64,000 nucleotides of DNA, from NCBI GenBank assembly GCA_943737045.1, contig CALSFV010000003.1, positions 1,937,001 through 2,001,000 on the forward strand, in the 5' to 3' direction. Each line of letters begins with the position of its first letter. The stretch's first letter is position 1. The DNA is from Parapristionchus giblindavisi (lineage: Eukaryota; Nematoda; Chromadorea; Rhabditida; Diplogasteridae). Shown one piece after another: positions 55,001 to 63,061 of the stretch. The position numbers were made by a program, and so were the translations under genes. The notes below the pieces were generated by a model that had not been told where the DNA came from, ran no database searches, and saw only the letters and a program-made list of their open reading frames with translations.

Positions 55001-58000
55001 ATCACTCAGAAGCAAGGGGCTAGCCCATATTCGACCAGGGTATCACTCAGAAGCAAGGGGCTAGCCCATATTCGACCAGGGTATCACTCAGAAGCAAGGG
55101 GCTAGCCCAGATTCGACCAGGGAATCACTCAGAAGCAAGGGGCTAGCCCAGATTCGACCAGGGAATCACTCAGAAGCAAGGGGCTATCCCAGATTCGACC
55201 AGGGAATCACTCAGAAGCAAGGGGCTAGCCCAGATTCGACCAGGGAATCACTCAGAAGTAAGGGGCTAGCCCAGATTCGACCAGGGAATCACTCAGAAGC
55301 AAGGGGCTATCCCAGATTCGACCAGGGAATCACTCAGAAGCAAGGGGCTAGCCCAGATTCGACCAGGGAATCACTCAGAAGCAAGGGGCTAGCCCAGATT
55401 CGACCAGGGAATCACTCAGAAGCAAGGGGCTAGCCCAGATTCGACCAGGGAATCACTCAGAAGCAAGGGGCTAGCCCAGATTCGACCAGGGAATCACTCA
55501 GAAGCAAGGGGCTATCCCAGATTCGTCCAGGGAATCACTCAGAAGCAAGGGGCTAGCCCAGATTCGACCAGGGAATCACTCAGAAGCAAGGGGCTAGCCC
55601 AGATTCGACCAGGGAATCACTCAGAAGCAAGGGGCTAGCCCAGATTCGACCAGGGAATCACTCAGAAGCAAGGGGCTAGCCCAGATTCGACCAGGGTATC
55701 ACTCAGAAGCAAGGGGCTAGCCCAGATTCGACCAGGGAATCACTCAGAAGCAAGGGGCTAGCCCAGATTCGACCAGGGAATCACTCAGAAGCAAGGCGCT
55801 AGCCCAGATTCCACCACTCAGAAGCGAGGGGCTAGCCCTGATTCGACCAGGGAATCACTCAGAAGCAAGGGGCTAGCCCAGATTCGACCAGGGAATCACT
55901 CAGAAGCAAGGGGCTATCCCAGATTCGACCAGGGAATCACTCAGAAGCAAGGGGCTAGCCCAGATTCGACCAGGGAATCACTCAGAAGCAAGGGGCTAGC
56001 CCAGATTCGACCAGGGAATCACTCAGAAGCAAGGGGCTAGCCCATATTCGACCAGGGTATCACTCAGAAGCAAGGGGCTAGCCCATATTCGACCAGGGTA
56101 TCACTCAGAAGCAAGGGGCTAGCCCATATTCGACCAGGGTATCACTCAGAAGCAAGGGGCTAGCCCAGATTCGACCAGGGAATCACTCAGAAGCAAGGGG
56201 CTAGCCCAGATTCGACCAGGGAATCACTCAGAAGCAAGGGGCTATCCCAGATTCGACCAGGGAATCACTCAGAAGCAAGGGGCTAGCCCAGATTCGACCA
56301 GGGAATCACTCAGAAGCAAGGGGCTAGCCCAGATTCGACCAGGGAATCACTCAGAAGCAAGGGGCTATCCCAGATTCGACCAGGGAATCACTCAGAAGCA
56401 AGGGGCTAGCCCAGATTCGACCAGGGAATCACTCAGAAGCAAGGGGCTAGCCCAGATTCGACCAGGGAATCACTCAGAAGCAAGGGGCTAGCCCAGATTC
56501 GACCAGGGAATCACTCAGAAGCAAGGGGCTAGCCCAGATTCGACCAGGGAATCACTCAGAAGCAAGGGGCTATCCCAGATTCGTCCAGGGAATCACTCAG
56601 AAGCAAGGGGCTAGCCCAGATTCGACCAGGGAATCACTCAGAAGCAAGGGGCTAGCCCAGATTCGACCAGGGAATCACTCAGAAGCAAGGGGCTAGCCCA
56701 GATTCGACCAGGGAATCACTCAGAAGCAAGGGGCTAGCCCAGATTCGACCAGGGTATAACTCAGAAGGAAGGGGCTAGCCCAGATTCGACCAGGGAATCA
56801 CTCAGAAGCAAGGGGCTAGCCCAGATTCGACCAGGGAATCACTCAGAAGCAAGGGGCTAGCCCAGATTCGACCAGGGTATAACTCAGAAGGAAGGGGCTA
56901 GCCCAGATTCGACCAGGGAATCACTCAGAAGCAAGGGGCTAGCCCAGATTCGACCAGGGAATCACTCAGAAGCAAGGGGCTAGCCCAGATTCGACCAGGG
57001 AATCACTCAGAAGCAAGGGGCTAGCCCAGATTCGACCAAGGAATCACTCAGAAGCAAGGGGCTAGCCCAGATTCGACCAGGGAATCACTCAGAAGCAAGG
57101 GGCTAGCCCAGATTCGACCAGGGAATCACTCAGAAGCAAGGGGCTAGCCCATATTCGACCAGGGTATCACTCAGAAGCAAGGGGCTAGCCCATATTCGAC
57201 CAGGGTATCACTCAGAAGCAAGGGGCTAGCCCAGATTCGACCAGGGAATCACTCAGAAGCAAGGGGCTAGCCCAGATTCGACCAGGGAATCACTCAGAAG
57301 CAAGGGGCTATCCCAGATTCGACCAGGGAATCACTCAGAAGCAAGGGGCTAGCCCAGATTCGACCAGGGAATCACTCAGAAGCAAGGGGCTAGCCCAGAT
57401 TCGACCAGGGAATCACTCAGAAGCAAGGGGCTAGCCCAGATTCGACCAGGGAATCACTCAGAAGCAAGGGGCTAGCCCAGATTCGACCAGGAAATCACTC
57501 AGAAGCAAGGGGCTAGCCCAGATTCGACCAGGGTATCACTCAGAAGCAAGGAGCTAGCCCAGATTCGACCAGGGAATCACTCAGAAGCAAGGGGTTAGCC
57601 CAGATTCGACCAGGGTATCACTCAGAAGCAAGGCGCTAGCCCAGATTCCACCACTCAGAAGCGAGGGGCTAGCCCTGATTCGACCAGGGAATCACTCAGA
57701 AGCAAGGGGCTAGCCCAGATTCGACCAGGGAATCACTCAGAAGCAAGGGGCTATCCCAGATTCGACCAGGGAATCACTCAGAAGCAAGGGGCTAGCCCAG
57801 ATTCGACCAGGGAATCACTCAGAAGCAAGGGGCTAGCCCAGATTCGACCAGGGAATCACTCAGAAGCAAGGGGCTAGCCCATATTCGACCAGGGTATCAC
57901 TCAGAAGCAAGGGGCTAGCCCATATTCGACCAGGGTATCACTCAGAAGCAAGGGGCTAGCCCATATTCGACCAGGGTATCACTCAGAAGCAAGGGGCTAG
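46100..58000 (+). repeat. Satellite zone with a 4978-bp offset duplication
   Basis: Landmarks recur with a fixed offset of 4978 bp: ATTCGTCC at 49803 and 54781 (line anchors), AAGGCGCTAG at 50815 and 55793 and at 52652 and 57630, TATAACTCAG at 51777 and 56755, and the rare AGGAGCTAGC at 52571 and 57549. 4978 equals 119 x 41 plus 3 x 33, that is 122 monomers. Short monomers here again carry AAGGCGCT as in the left zones, so this zone resembles 1-21.5 kb more than the 1903-bp zone between them. A partial third relative lies near 47.5-49.6 kb. Confidence 0.85.
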
Positions 58001-58787
58001 CCCAGATTCGACCAGGGAATCACTCAGAAGCAAGGGGCTAGCCCAGATTCGACCAGGGAATCACTCAGAAGCAAGGGGCTATCCCAGATTCGACCAGGGA
58101 ATCACTCAGAAGCAAGGGGCTAGCCCAGATTCGACCAGGGAATCACTCAGAAGCAAGGGGCTAGCCCAGATTCGACCAGGGAATCACTCAGAAGCAAGGG
58201 GCTAGCCCAGATTCGACCAGGGAATCACTCAGAAGCAAGGGGCTATCCCAGATTCGACCAGGGAATCACTCAGAAGCAAGGGCTAGCCCAGATTCGACCA
58301 GGGAATCACTCAGAAGCAAGGGGCTAGCCCAGATTCGACCAGGGAATCACTCAGAAGCAAGGGGCTAGCCCATATTCGACCAGGGTATCACTCAGAAGCA
58401 AGGGGCTAGCCCATATTCGACCAGGGTATCACTCAGAAGCAAGGGGCTAGCCCATATTCGACCAGGGTATCACTCAGAAGCAAGGGGCTAGCCCAGATTC
58501 GACCAGGGAATCACTCAGAAGCAAGGGGCTAGCCCAGATTCGACCAGGGAATCACTCAGAAGCAAGGGGCTATCCCAGATTCGACCAGGGAATCACTCAG
58601 AAGCAAGGGGCTAGCCCAGATTCGACCAGGGAATTACTCAGAAGCAAGGGGCTAGCCCAGATTCGACCAGGGAATCACTCAGAAGCAAGGGGCTAGCCCA
58701 GATTCGACCAGGGAATCACTCAGAAGCAAGGGGCTAGCCCAGATTCGACCAGGGAATCACTAAGAAGCGAGGGGCTAGCCCAGATTC

Positions 58788-59260
58788 ACTCCCCGACCTG
58801 TGTTTCATTAGTGGATATACGATGGCGGATGGGTGAAGAGCCCCCAGCCATCGAAATGAATCCCCCCCCCCTCTCCCTACAAGCCCACCTGGTTAAACTA
58901 TTCGGCGCCATTTCGCGCTCGAATTAGCGCCTGTCAATTGCCGAATTTGCCTACGCTGCGTTGCGGACGTTGCGATGCGTCGAATGCGCACTTCGGCAGC
59001 TCGAACGGACTACTTTGACGCTAGTTATGGTCATTTAAGTGAGTGAGAATTGTTGACATTGCGCGCGTAATCTCGCGAAAACCGCAATACAGAAGAGCGG
59101 TTGTTAATGGAAATGGTTATATTTGTTGTGAGCATCACATAGACTATTTACTGGGTTTCAGTTTAAATTGTAAAAGTATGAACTAAAAGTCTTCGAATTT
59201 TTAAAATTCTAAAAAATTAAATTTTCTTCTATATATCGTACATGTACTCTGGAAATTTTT
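58788..59260. other. Unique sequence right of the satellite; no gene seen
   Basis: The 41-bp periodicity stops at 58787 inside a monomer, after CAGATTC. What follows is unrelated sequence: a CpG-containing stretch (about 58905-59000) and then AT-rich DNA up to the minisatellite. No convincing exon, RNA gene or element was found here. A short inverted pair, TTCGGC near 58909 and GCCGAA near 58942, is visible but too small to call. Confidence 0.7.
58862..58871 (+). repeat. C10 homopolymer
   Basis: A run of ten C, followed by a pyrimidine-rich CTCTCCC. Similar G/C runs occur inside the mariner relic at 61643-61654 and 61686-61695. Long G/C tracts are a known feature of Caenorhabditis genomes, where they need a dedicated helicase for stable replication; that link is from family knowledge, not from this sequence. 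Confidence 0.9.
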
Positions 59261-59589
59261 CCCCGCGGGGCACCCTGTCACTCGCCCCGCGGGGCACTCT
59301 GCCGGGCACCCTGCGGGGCCAGTTGCAGGGCACCCTGCAGGGCCAGCTGCAGGGCACCCTGCGGGGCAGCTTGTCGCGTCTCTGAAAATGACAGGGTGCC
59401 CCGCGGGGAAGTTTCTCTTCGACAGGGTGCCCCGCGGGTTGGCTTACTTTCTTTTTGAGTTGACAGGGTACCCTGCGGGGTGGCTTGAGGTCTCTTTGAT
59501 TTTGACAGGGTGCCCCGCGGGGAGGCTTCGTAGTTCGACAGGGTGCCCCGCGGGGTGGCTTCTTTTTTGGACAGGGTGCCCTGCGGGGC
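59261..59589 (+). repeat. GC-rich minisatellite with copies in both orientations
   Basis: The core is GACAGGGTGCCCCGCGGGG. Six plus-strand copies begin at 59390, 59421, 59462, 59504, 59537 and 59570, separated by T-rich spacers that mostly start with GGCTT. On the left, 59261-59367, about five copies lie in the opposite orientation: the first, 59261-59280, is the exact reverse complement of 59389-59408. The left copies are packed closely and drift towards TGCAGGGCACCCTGC. The two arms could fold into a long GC-rich hairpin around 59370-59388. Its origin is unknown; it resembles no element I can name. Confidence 0.9.
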
Positions 59590-59598
59590 AGATTTCAT
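59278..59598 (-). CDS. Repeat-encoded open reading frame, 106 aa, doubtful gene
   Basis: An ATG-initiated frame runs on the minus strand across the whole minisatellite. The product is a series of PRGTLS / PQGTLS repeats separated by charged spacers (KKE, NYE, KSK, TQKE), then an alanine/glutamine/leucine-rich tail from the inverted arm (for example AAPQGALQL). Five of the six plus-oriented repeat copies are in the same frame; copy 59421 is shifted by one and reads TRGAPCRRE. Other frames over the same DNA are also open, on both strands, because the core lacks stop codons. No domain, signal peptide or membrane segment is seen. It is most simply a by-product of the repeat; retention of frame in most copies is the only argument for coding. 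Confidence 0.15.
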   Translation of the reverse strand: MKSAPQGTLSKKEATPRGTLSNYEASPRGTLSKSKRPQATPQGTLSTQKESKPTRGAPCRRETSPRGTLSFSETRQAAPQGALQLALQGALQLAPQGARQSAPRGE

Positions 59599-59599
59599 T

Positions 59600-59985
59600 A
59601 TTACTGTATACCCTCAGGCCATTGTCATGGTCTGGGGTTATTGTTGCTTGCAAACTTGCGAACAATGATTATTTTATTCATACAAGGATAAAAAACGATG
59701 GAATGACAAGAAAAGGGATTTCATCGGAGTAAAAATGTACAAGATTCAAAGTAAAAGTAAAAATCATAACTTCGAATAGAAAAATAACAAATCAATAACA
59801 ATGAACATGTACAAGAACGATAATGACAATTAAAACTAGATAATACATTATAACAATGGATAAATATGCAACAGTTGATGATGATCATATTCATTCACAA
59901 AAAGTCACAATGAAAAAGTCAAAATTAGGTTCTTTCTTAATTAAGCCTCTGCAAAATTAACAATGTACAAGTGAACTTCTTATTG
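59600..59985. other. AT-rich spacer; no gene seen
   Basis: AT-rich sequence with no convincing open frame, element or RNA gene. If the minus-strand exon at 59990-60092 is real, this region would be its 3' untranslated and downstream sequence. Confidence 0.6.
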
Positions 59986-59989
59986 TTGC

Positions 59990-60092
59990 TTAGAAATATC
60001 TCATCTTAGCTAGGCATTGTCCTCTCGAAGACTTATGCCCACGATTAGATCTTATCTTCACATTAGTACTTCCCGACACAACCGTTGAAGAC
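59990..60092 (-). CDS. Candidate terminal exon (minus strand) of an unidentified gene
   Basis: On the minus strand an acceptor-like TTTATTGCAG ends just before 60092 and is followed by an open frame to a TAA at 59990-59992. With one base carried in, it reads SSTVVSGSTNVKIRSNR and ends AKMRYF. A second frame, ending at TGA 60058, reads LQRLCREVLM. Both frames join in phase with the candidate exons at 61170-61232 and 62480-62527, so phase does not decide between them. The intron to the next exon would be 1077 bp and would hold the 120-bp tandem array. No homologue is recognised. This is an inference from splice-like sites and open frames only. Confidence 0.25.
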
Positions 60093-60127
60093 CTGCAATA
60101 AATTATTATAAAAAAATCCGATAAATA

Positions 60128-60941
60128 TTTGCTTGTACCTCAATGGGTAACTCGGCAAGGCAAATTTTTCTAAAATATTTTCAGCTACCGTAGCCCGCCT
60201 ACCGTACCCCTACAGTATCTACTGTTCAACCTTGTGATAAAAAATGCGTTCTTGGTCAAGCCTTGGGTAAATCGAAAAAGAGAAATTTTTCTAAAATATT
60301 TTCAGCTACCGTAGCCCGCCTACCGTACCCCTACAGTATCTACTGTTCAACCTTGTGATAAAAAATGCGTTCTTGGTCAAGCCTTGGGTAAATCGAAAAA
60401 GAGAAATTTTTCTAAAATATTTTCAGCTACCGTAGCCCGCCTACCGTACCCCTACAGTACCTACTGTTCAACCTTGTGATAAAAATTCAGTGCTTGATCC
60501 CTCATGGGGTAGCTCGGCAAGACACATTTTTGTAAAATATTTTCAGATACCGTAGCCCGCATACCGTAGACCTACAGTACCTACTGTTCAGCCTTGTGAT
60601 AAAAATTGCGTTCTTGGTCAAGCCTTGGGTAAATCGACAAGAGAAATTTTTCTAAAATATTTTCAGCTACCGTAGCCCGCCTACCGTACCCCTACAGTAC
60701 CTACTGTTCAACGTTGTGATAAAAATTCAGTGCTTGATCCCTCATGGGGTAGCTCGGCAAGACACATTTTTGTAAAATATTTTCAGCTACCGTAGCCCGC
60801 CTACCGTACCCCTACAGTACCTACTGTTCAACGTTGTGATAAAAATTCAGTGCTTGATCCCTCATGGGGTAGCTCGGCAAGACACATTTTTGTAAAATAT
60901 TTTCAGCTACCGTAACCCACCTACCATGCCCCTACTGTACC
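60128..60941 (+). repeat. 120-121 bp tandem repeat, seven cores with two spacer types
   Basis: The core TCAGCTACCGTAGCCCGCC begins at 60181, 60302, 60423, 60543, 60663, 60783 and 60903, so the period is 121, 121, 120, 120, 120 and 120. Each core continues with TACCGTACCCCTACAGTA and an inverted pair ACAGTA / TACTGT separated by two bases. Between cores there are two spacer kinds: type A (AATGCGTTCTTGGTCAAGCC) and type B (ATTCAGTGCTTGATCCCTC), in the order A, A, B, A, B, B. The first and last copies are diverged. CTACNGTA and TACTGTAG words are common in noncoding DNA of Caenorhabditis-like nematodes. No coding frame runs through it. Confidence 0.93.
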
Positions 60942-61169
60942 AAATTGAGATGGAGCGGAGCACTCTTACAACGATAAAGATACATATGTGTAAAGCTCTC
61001 TACAGGTGCTAGTTGCAATCAATCCCTATAGTAACTAATGTTTGCAATGACCAAAACTTTAAACGAAACGCATGACTACAGCACTTGATATGTACATTAA
61101 TTAATAGTAAGGAATAGCTAAAGAATTACATGCATGTCATAGTAAATAATTAAAGAAATCGAAACATAC
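60942..61169. other. AT-rich spacer; no element seen
   Basis: Low-GC sequence between the 120-bp array and the candidate exon at 61170. Nothing recognisable beyond scattered TACTGTA-like words. Confidence 0.5.
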
Positions 61170-61232
61170 GGTAAGCTATGAGATGATCTGATGCGGCCTG
61201 GTATCGTCTCCTTACAGCGTGAGCCAGGCGAA
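61170..61232 (-). CDS. Candidate internal exon (minus strand), 63 nt
   Basis: On the minus strand the segment is bounded by an acceptor-like ATTGATTGTTGTAG and a donor-like GTATGTTTCG immediately after CTTACC. Its 63 nt is a multiple of three. One frame reads SPGSRCKETIPGRIRSSHSL; a second reads RLAHAVRRRYQAASDHLIAY; the third is closed by a stop. Both open frames fit the phases of the candidate exons at 59990-60092 and 62480-62527. The second frame is more helical in character, the first runs to a longer C-terminus. No family is recognised. Chance is a serious alternative for so short a stretch. Confidence 0.25.
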
Positions 61233-61319
61233 CTACAACAATCAATTGTAATATATTATTAGATTCCTGCGTTACCCATTCATGCCCAACTACCCCACAA
61301 TGACCCCACTAGTGTCTTA

Positions 61320-61352
61320 TTAGGCTGATTCATAAGTCTTGCCGCATTTTTG
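61320..61352 (+). repeat. Left terminal inverted repeat of the mariner
   Basis: Pairs with 62150-62187 on the opposite strand; the shared core is ATTCATAAGTCTTG, with a matching TTAGG at the outer edge. A TA lies directly outside at 61318-61319. Confidence 0.85.
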
Positions 61353-61642
61353 AGGGGTATCACTGCTACGTTATCAATTATCCTGTCTTCTTTCTAATCG
61401 AGCTCAACCCAACCGATGTCGACACCCGTATAGCGGTTGTATGCAACACTACGGTCCCTAGTACATGCACTGTGCAACACCGTTGGATCAAACGCTTCGT
61501 AGAATCGAAGGTCCGAACGACCCCACGAGCTGGACTTCGACGTGCTTGAGCAGCACGTCCACGCGGACCCCTATGCTACCCTTGGTATGGCGACGAGTCT
61601 AGGGGTACGCCAACCCACCATCGTTCGTGGTCTACAGGATCT

Positions 61643-61654
61643 GGGGGGGGGGGG
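61643..61654 (+). repeat. G12 tract inside the mariner relic
   Basis: Twelve G directly after GATCT. In the transposase frame it encodes extra glycines between LQDL and KIPKLGRFVP, where mariner transposases have only one, so the run appears to be a later expansion that happens to keep frame. Confidence 0.85.
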
Positions 61655-61685
61655 CAAGATCCCGAAGTTGGGTCGATTTGTACCA

Positions 61686-61695
61686 CCCCCCCCCC
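61686..61695 (+). repeat. C10 tract inside the mariner relic
   Basis: Ten C after GTACCA. The transposase frame enters as RFVP and leaves in a different frame at LTNSKKDN, so this run marks one of the frameshifts. It lies only 31 bp from the G12 tract, and the two are complementary, so they could pair as a hairpin stem. Confidence 0.85.
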
Positions 61696-62149
61696 TCGAC
61701 TGACAAACAGTAAGAAGGACAACCAATGTCCTAATCTACTTTCGCACGTTCGTACAACTGTTTGGGTCGACGAGATCGTCACTAGAGATGAGAAGTGGAT
61801 CCTTTACGAAAACGTATCCCGCAGGGTTCATTGGCAGAGGGTCAATCTAGATAAGATGCCCAACCCCATCGTCAAACCCGAACTTCACAAGAAGAATATC
61901 GTGCTGTTTATGTGGTGCATCGGGAGCTGCTCCCGCAGGAGGTCGACTATACTCTAGCCAACAACAGACCCTAAAATCCAAGGCCCTCTCCGTTCCCAGG
62001 CTGTCCGACTTTATTCACTTGCAGCACGATAACGCCGGACCCCATGTGGAAAGGACGACCAAAAAGGTCCGGTCGGGCTTTGGCTGGCATGTCGTTACTT
62101 TGATTGATTTGCCTTCGCCGAAATAAAACTATTATAATTTTTTTAAAGC

Positions 62150-62187
62150 GCCAAAAACTGTGACAAGACTTATGAATAGACCTAAAA
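62150..62187 (-). repeat. Right terminal inverted repeat of the mariner
   Basis: Reverse complement matches the left end, with a couple of extra T at the extreme tip and a few substitutions. A TA lies directly outside at 62188-62189. Confidence 0.82.
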
Positions 62188-62217
62188 TATAATTACAGTA
62201 ATAAATACTTGATTTAA

Positions 62218-62422
62218 GGATAGGTGGGCTCGTGAAAACGAATATTTTTTGCGCACAGCATTGCTTTCTCTTCGGGTCTTGCACATTTCCATTCCACGAA
62301 AAAATTGGGAAATTTTCAGTAAAATTTGCAATAAAAAATACTGTAGCATAGCCATGCGCACAGCCTTGCCCTAACTATTTCCCGGTTTGCGCATAGCCTT
62401 TCCTCCAGTGTGCCCACCTATG
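62218..62422. mobile_element. MITE-like element, 205 bp, with 7-bp target duplication
   Basis: Both sides carry the direct repeat GATTTAA (62211-62217 and 62423-62429). Immediately inside, the left end GGATAGGTGGGCTCGTG and the right end read in reverse, CATAGGTGGGCACACTG, share ATAGGTGGGC. The interior has no coding frame; it holds three related copies of TGCGCA(C/T)AGC (near 62250, 62355 and 62389) and a TACTGTAGC word. Size, inverted ends and target duplication fit a miniature inverted-repeat transposable element. The 7-bp duplication (8 if one mismatch is allowed) does not by itself name the superfamily. Confidence 0.72.
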
Positions 62423-62479
62423 GATTTAACCGATCCCTACAGTGAACGATGATTAGACGATTCAATATCTAATACTCAC

Positions 62480-62527
62480 TCATGGCCAAAAGCGATTGTA
62501 GTTGAGCCATCGGGTGGTGATTCACAA
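62480..62527 (-). CDS. Candidate internal exon (minus strand), 48 nt
   Basis: On the minus strand a strong acceptor-like TTCTTTGCAG precedes the segment and a strong donor-like GTGAGTATT follows it. Its 48 nt is a multiple of three. One frame reads CESPPDGSTTIAFGH, a second reads VNHHPMAQLQSLLAM, and the third has stops. Both open frames continue in phase into 61170-61232. The splice sites here are the best of the set. The following intron would be 1247 bp and would contain the mariner and the MITE. No family is recognised. Confidence 0.3.
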
Positions 62528-62725
62528 CTGCAAAGAATTCAGTTAGAATTTTAAATATGATAAGTATACATTGAAGTATGCATCAGTTATGTTGACTATA
62601 GATTACTGTATATGTTGGCTATTGTATACATCGAATTTGATAGACCACCACTAGGCAAAGATTCTGTCGCTAATCACATGACAAAATTGACCCAGACGTC
62701 GTTTTTCAACTATGAACCCGGCTAA

Positions 62726-62941
62726 ATCGATCACACTGAATTGCTTCCGAACTCCCCCATCCGAACCTCCTCGACTGTAGTGCATGCCAAGATGTCCCCT
62801 GTCAAGCACCAGATCCTCGACTCCCTCAAGACTCCCATTCTCAAGGCATGGGACATACTCGATGACAACTACCTGCGGGAATGGGTAGTCACATATGCGA
62901 AGAGACTCAAGGCCTGTGTCAGAGCTAAAACCAACAACTAG
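62726..62941 (+). pseudogene. C-terminal remnant of a Tc1/mariner-superfamily transposase
   Basis: After a stop at 62723-62725, a frame of 71 codons runs to TAG at 62939-62941. Its second half reads ILDSLKTPILKAWDILDD and NYLREWVVTYAKRLKACVRA. This follows the usual C-terminal pattern of Tc1/mariner-like transposases: a 'SLK...I..aWd.l' helix, then 'yLr..v....kRLkacv.ak'. The catalytic core should lie upstream but cannot be seen, and the usual GGH-type ending is replaced by TNN. There is no ATG for this frame. The recognition is by pattern only. A matching end sequence of a Tc1/mariner element lies 90-120 bp downstream. Confidence 0.6.
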
Positions 62942-63030
62942 ATTCGCTAGTACATTGCCCACAGTCTTGATCAGCTTCATCATTAACCAGATCAGTCAAG
63001 TCACATTCCCAATGGGAGAATCATATGTAG

Positions 63031-63061
63031 ACAATTGTCCGGGTAATTTTGGCGCACCCTG
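63031..63061 (-). repeat. Likely right terminal inverted repeat of the Tc1/mariner remnant
   Basis: Read from the minus strand it begins CAGGGTGCGCCAAAATTACC, the style of end seen in many Tc1/mariner elements, and TA lies directly outside at 63062-63063. It is 120 bp past the stop codon of the transposase remnant, a normal distance. No partner with CAGGGTGCGCC was found to the left, so the 5' part of the element appears lost. Confidence 0.6.

Larger units (their letters stand above)
1..58787 (+). repeat. 41-bp satellite DNA array, about 1,440 head-to-tail monomers
   Basis: The sequence repeats with a period of exactly 41 bp from the first base; a clean consensus unit is 247-287. Each unit opens with GAAGCAAGGGG, contains the perfect 10-bp palindrome GGGCTAGCCC (with an NheI site), then ATTCGACCAGGG, and ends AATCACTCA. 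All units have the same orientation. Variation is concentrated at a few sites: GGGAAT versus GGGTAT, CAGATT versus CATATT, CTAGCCC versus CTATCCC, GCAAGG versus GCGAGG or GTAAGG, and ATTCGACC versus ATTCGTCC. The same variants recur in the same order far apart, which shows block duplication. The array is noncoding: the palindrome puts TAG on both strands, and 41 is not a multiple of 3, so stops fall in every frame. Function is unknown; satellite arrays of this size are usually heterochromatic. The left end lies outside the window. Confidence 0.98.
61455..62127 (+). pseudogene. Mariner transposase pseudogene (frameshifted, 3' deleted)
   Basis: In pieces across three frames the translation follows a mariner transposase. 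An N-terminal helix-turn-helix region comes first (VQHRWIKRFVESK near 61470). From 61527 the text is ELDFDVLEQH, then ADPYATLGMATSLGVRQPTI from 61563, the second HTH. After the C run the frame shifts and gives WVDEIVTRDEKWILYEN; the D at 61787-61789 is the first catalytic Asp. ELLP follows at 61924 in another frame. LQHDNAGPHVERTTKK holds the second Asp at 62038-62040. The third Asp of the DD34D triad and the SPDLAP-type segment are deleted. Two frameshifts at least, plus in-frame stops, make it non-functional. Confidence 0.9.
61320..62187 (+). mobile_element. Internally deleted mariner element with both terminal inverted repeats
   Basis: The left end reads TTAGGCTGATTCATAAGTCT and the right end, read from the other strand, TTTTAGGTCTATTCATAAGT; the ATTCATAAGTCTTG block is identical. 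TA dinucleotides abut both ends (61318-61319 and 62188-62189), as expected for Tc1/mariner insertion. Inside is a broken mariner transposase. The element is about 868 bp where mariners are normally near 1.3 kb, so about a third is missing, mostly at the 3' side. The TTAGG...CATAAGT end is like those of several mariner subfamilies; I do not assign one. It is a non-autonomous relic. Confidence 0.88.

Noticed and set aside
1..58787. CRISPR array
   Set aside because: There are no unique spacers: the whole 41-bp unit repeats without intervening sequence, and the flank is eukaryotic.
59444..59665. Minus-strand open frame of 73 aa with PAGHPV repeats
   Set aside because: Another frame of the same minisatellite; it overlaps the 106-aa frame and has no independent support.
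59388..59732. Plus-strand open frame of 114 aa over the minisatellite
   Set aside because: It reads the same repeat (TGCPAG units) in the other direction, has no supporting features, and exists because the core lacks stops in several frames.
61320..61326. Nematode telomere repeat (TTAGGC) at the mariner tip
   Set aside because: A single TTAGGC is part of the terminal inverted repeat; there is no tandem run, so it is no telomere or interstitial telomere site.
61576..61782. Minus-strand open frame of 68 aa
   Set aside because: Antisense to the mariner transposase relic and dependent on the G and C runs.
62651..62983. Minus-strand open frame of 110 aa
   Set aside because: Antisense to the transposase C-terminal remnant, whose plus-strand reading has a recognisable family pattern; no features of its own.
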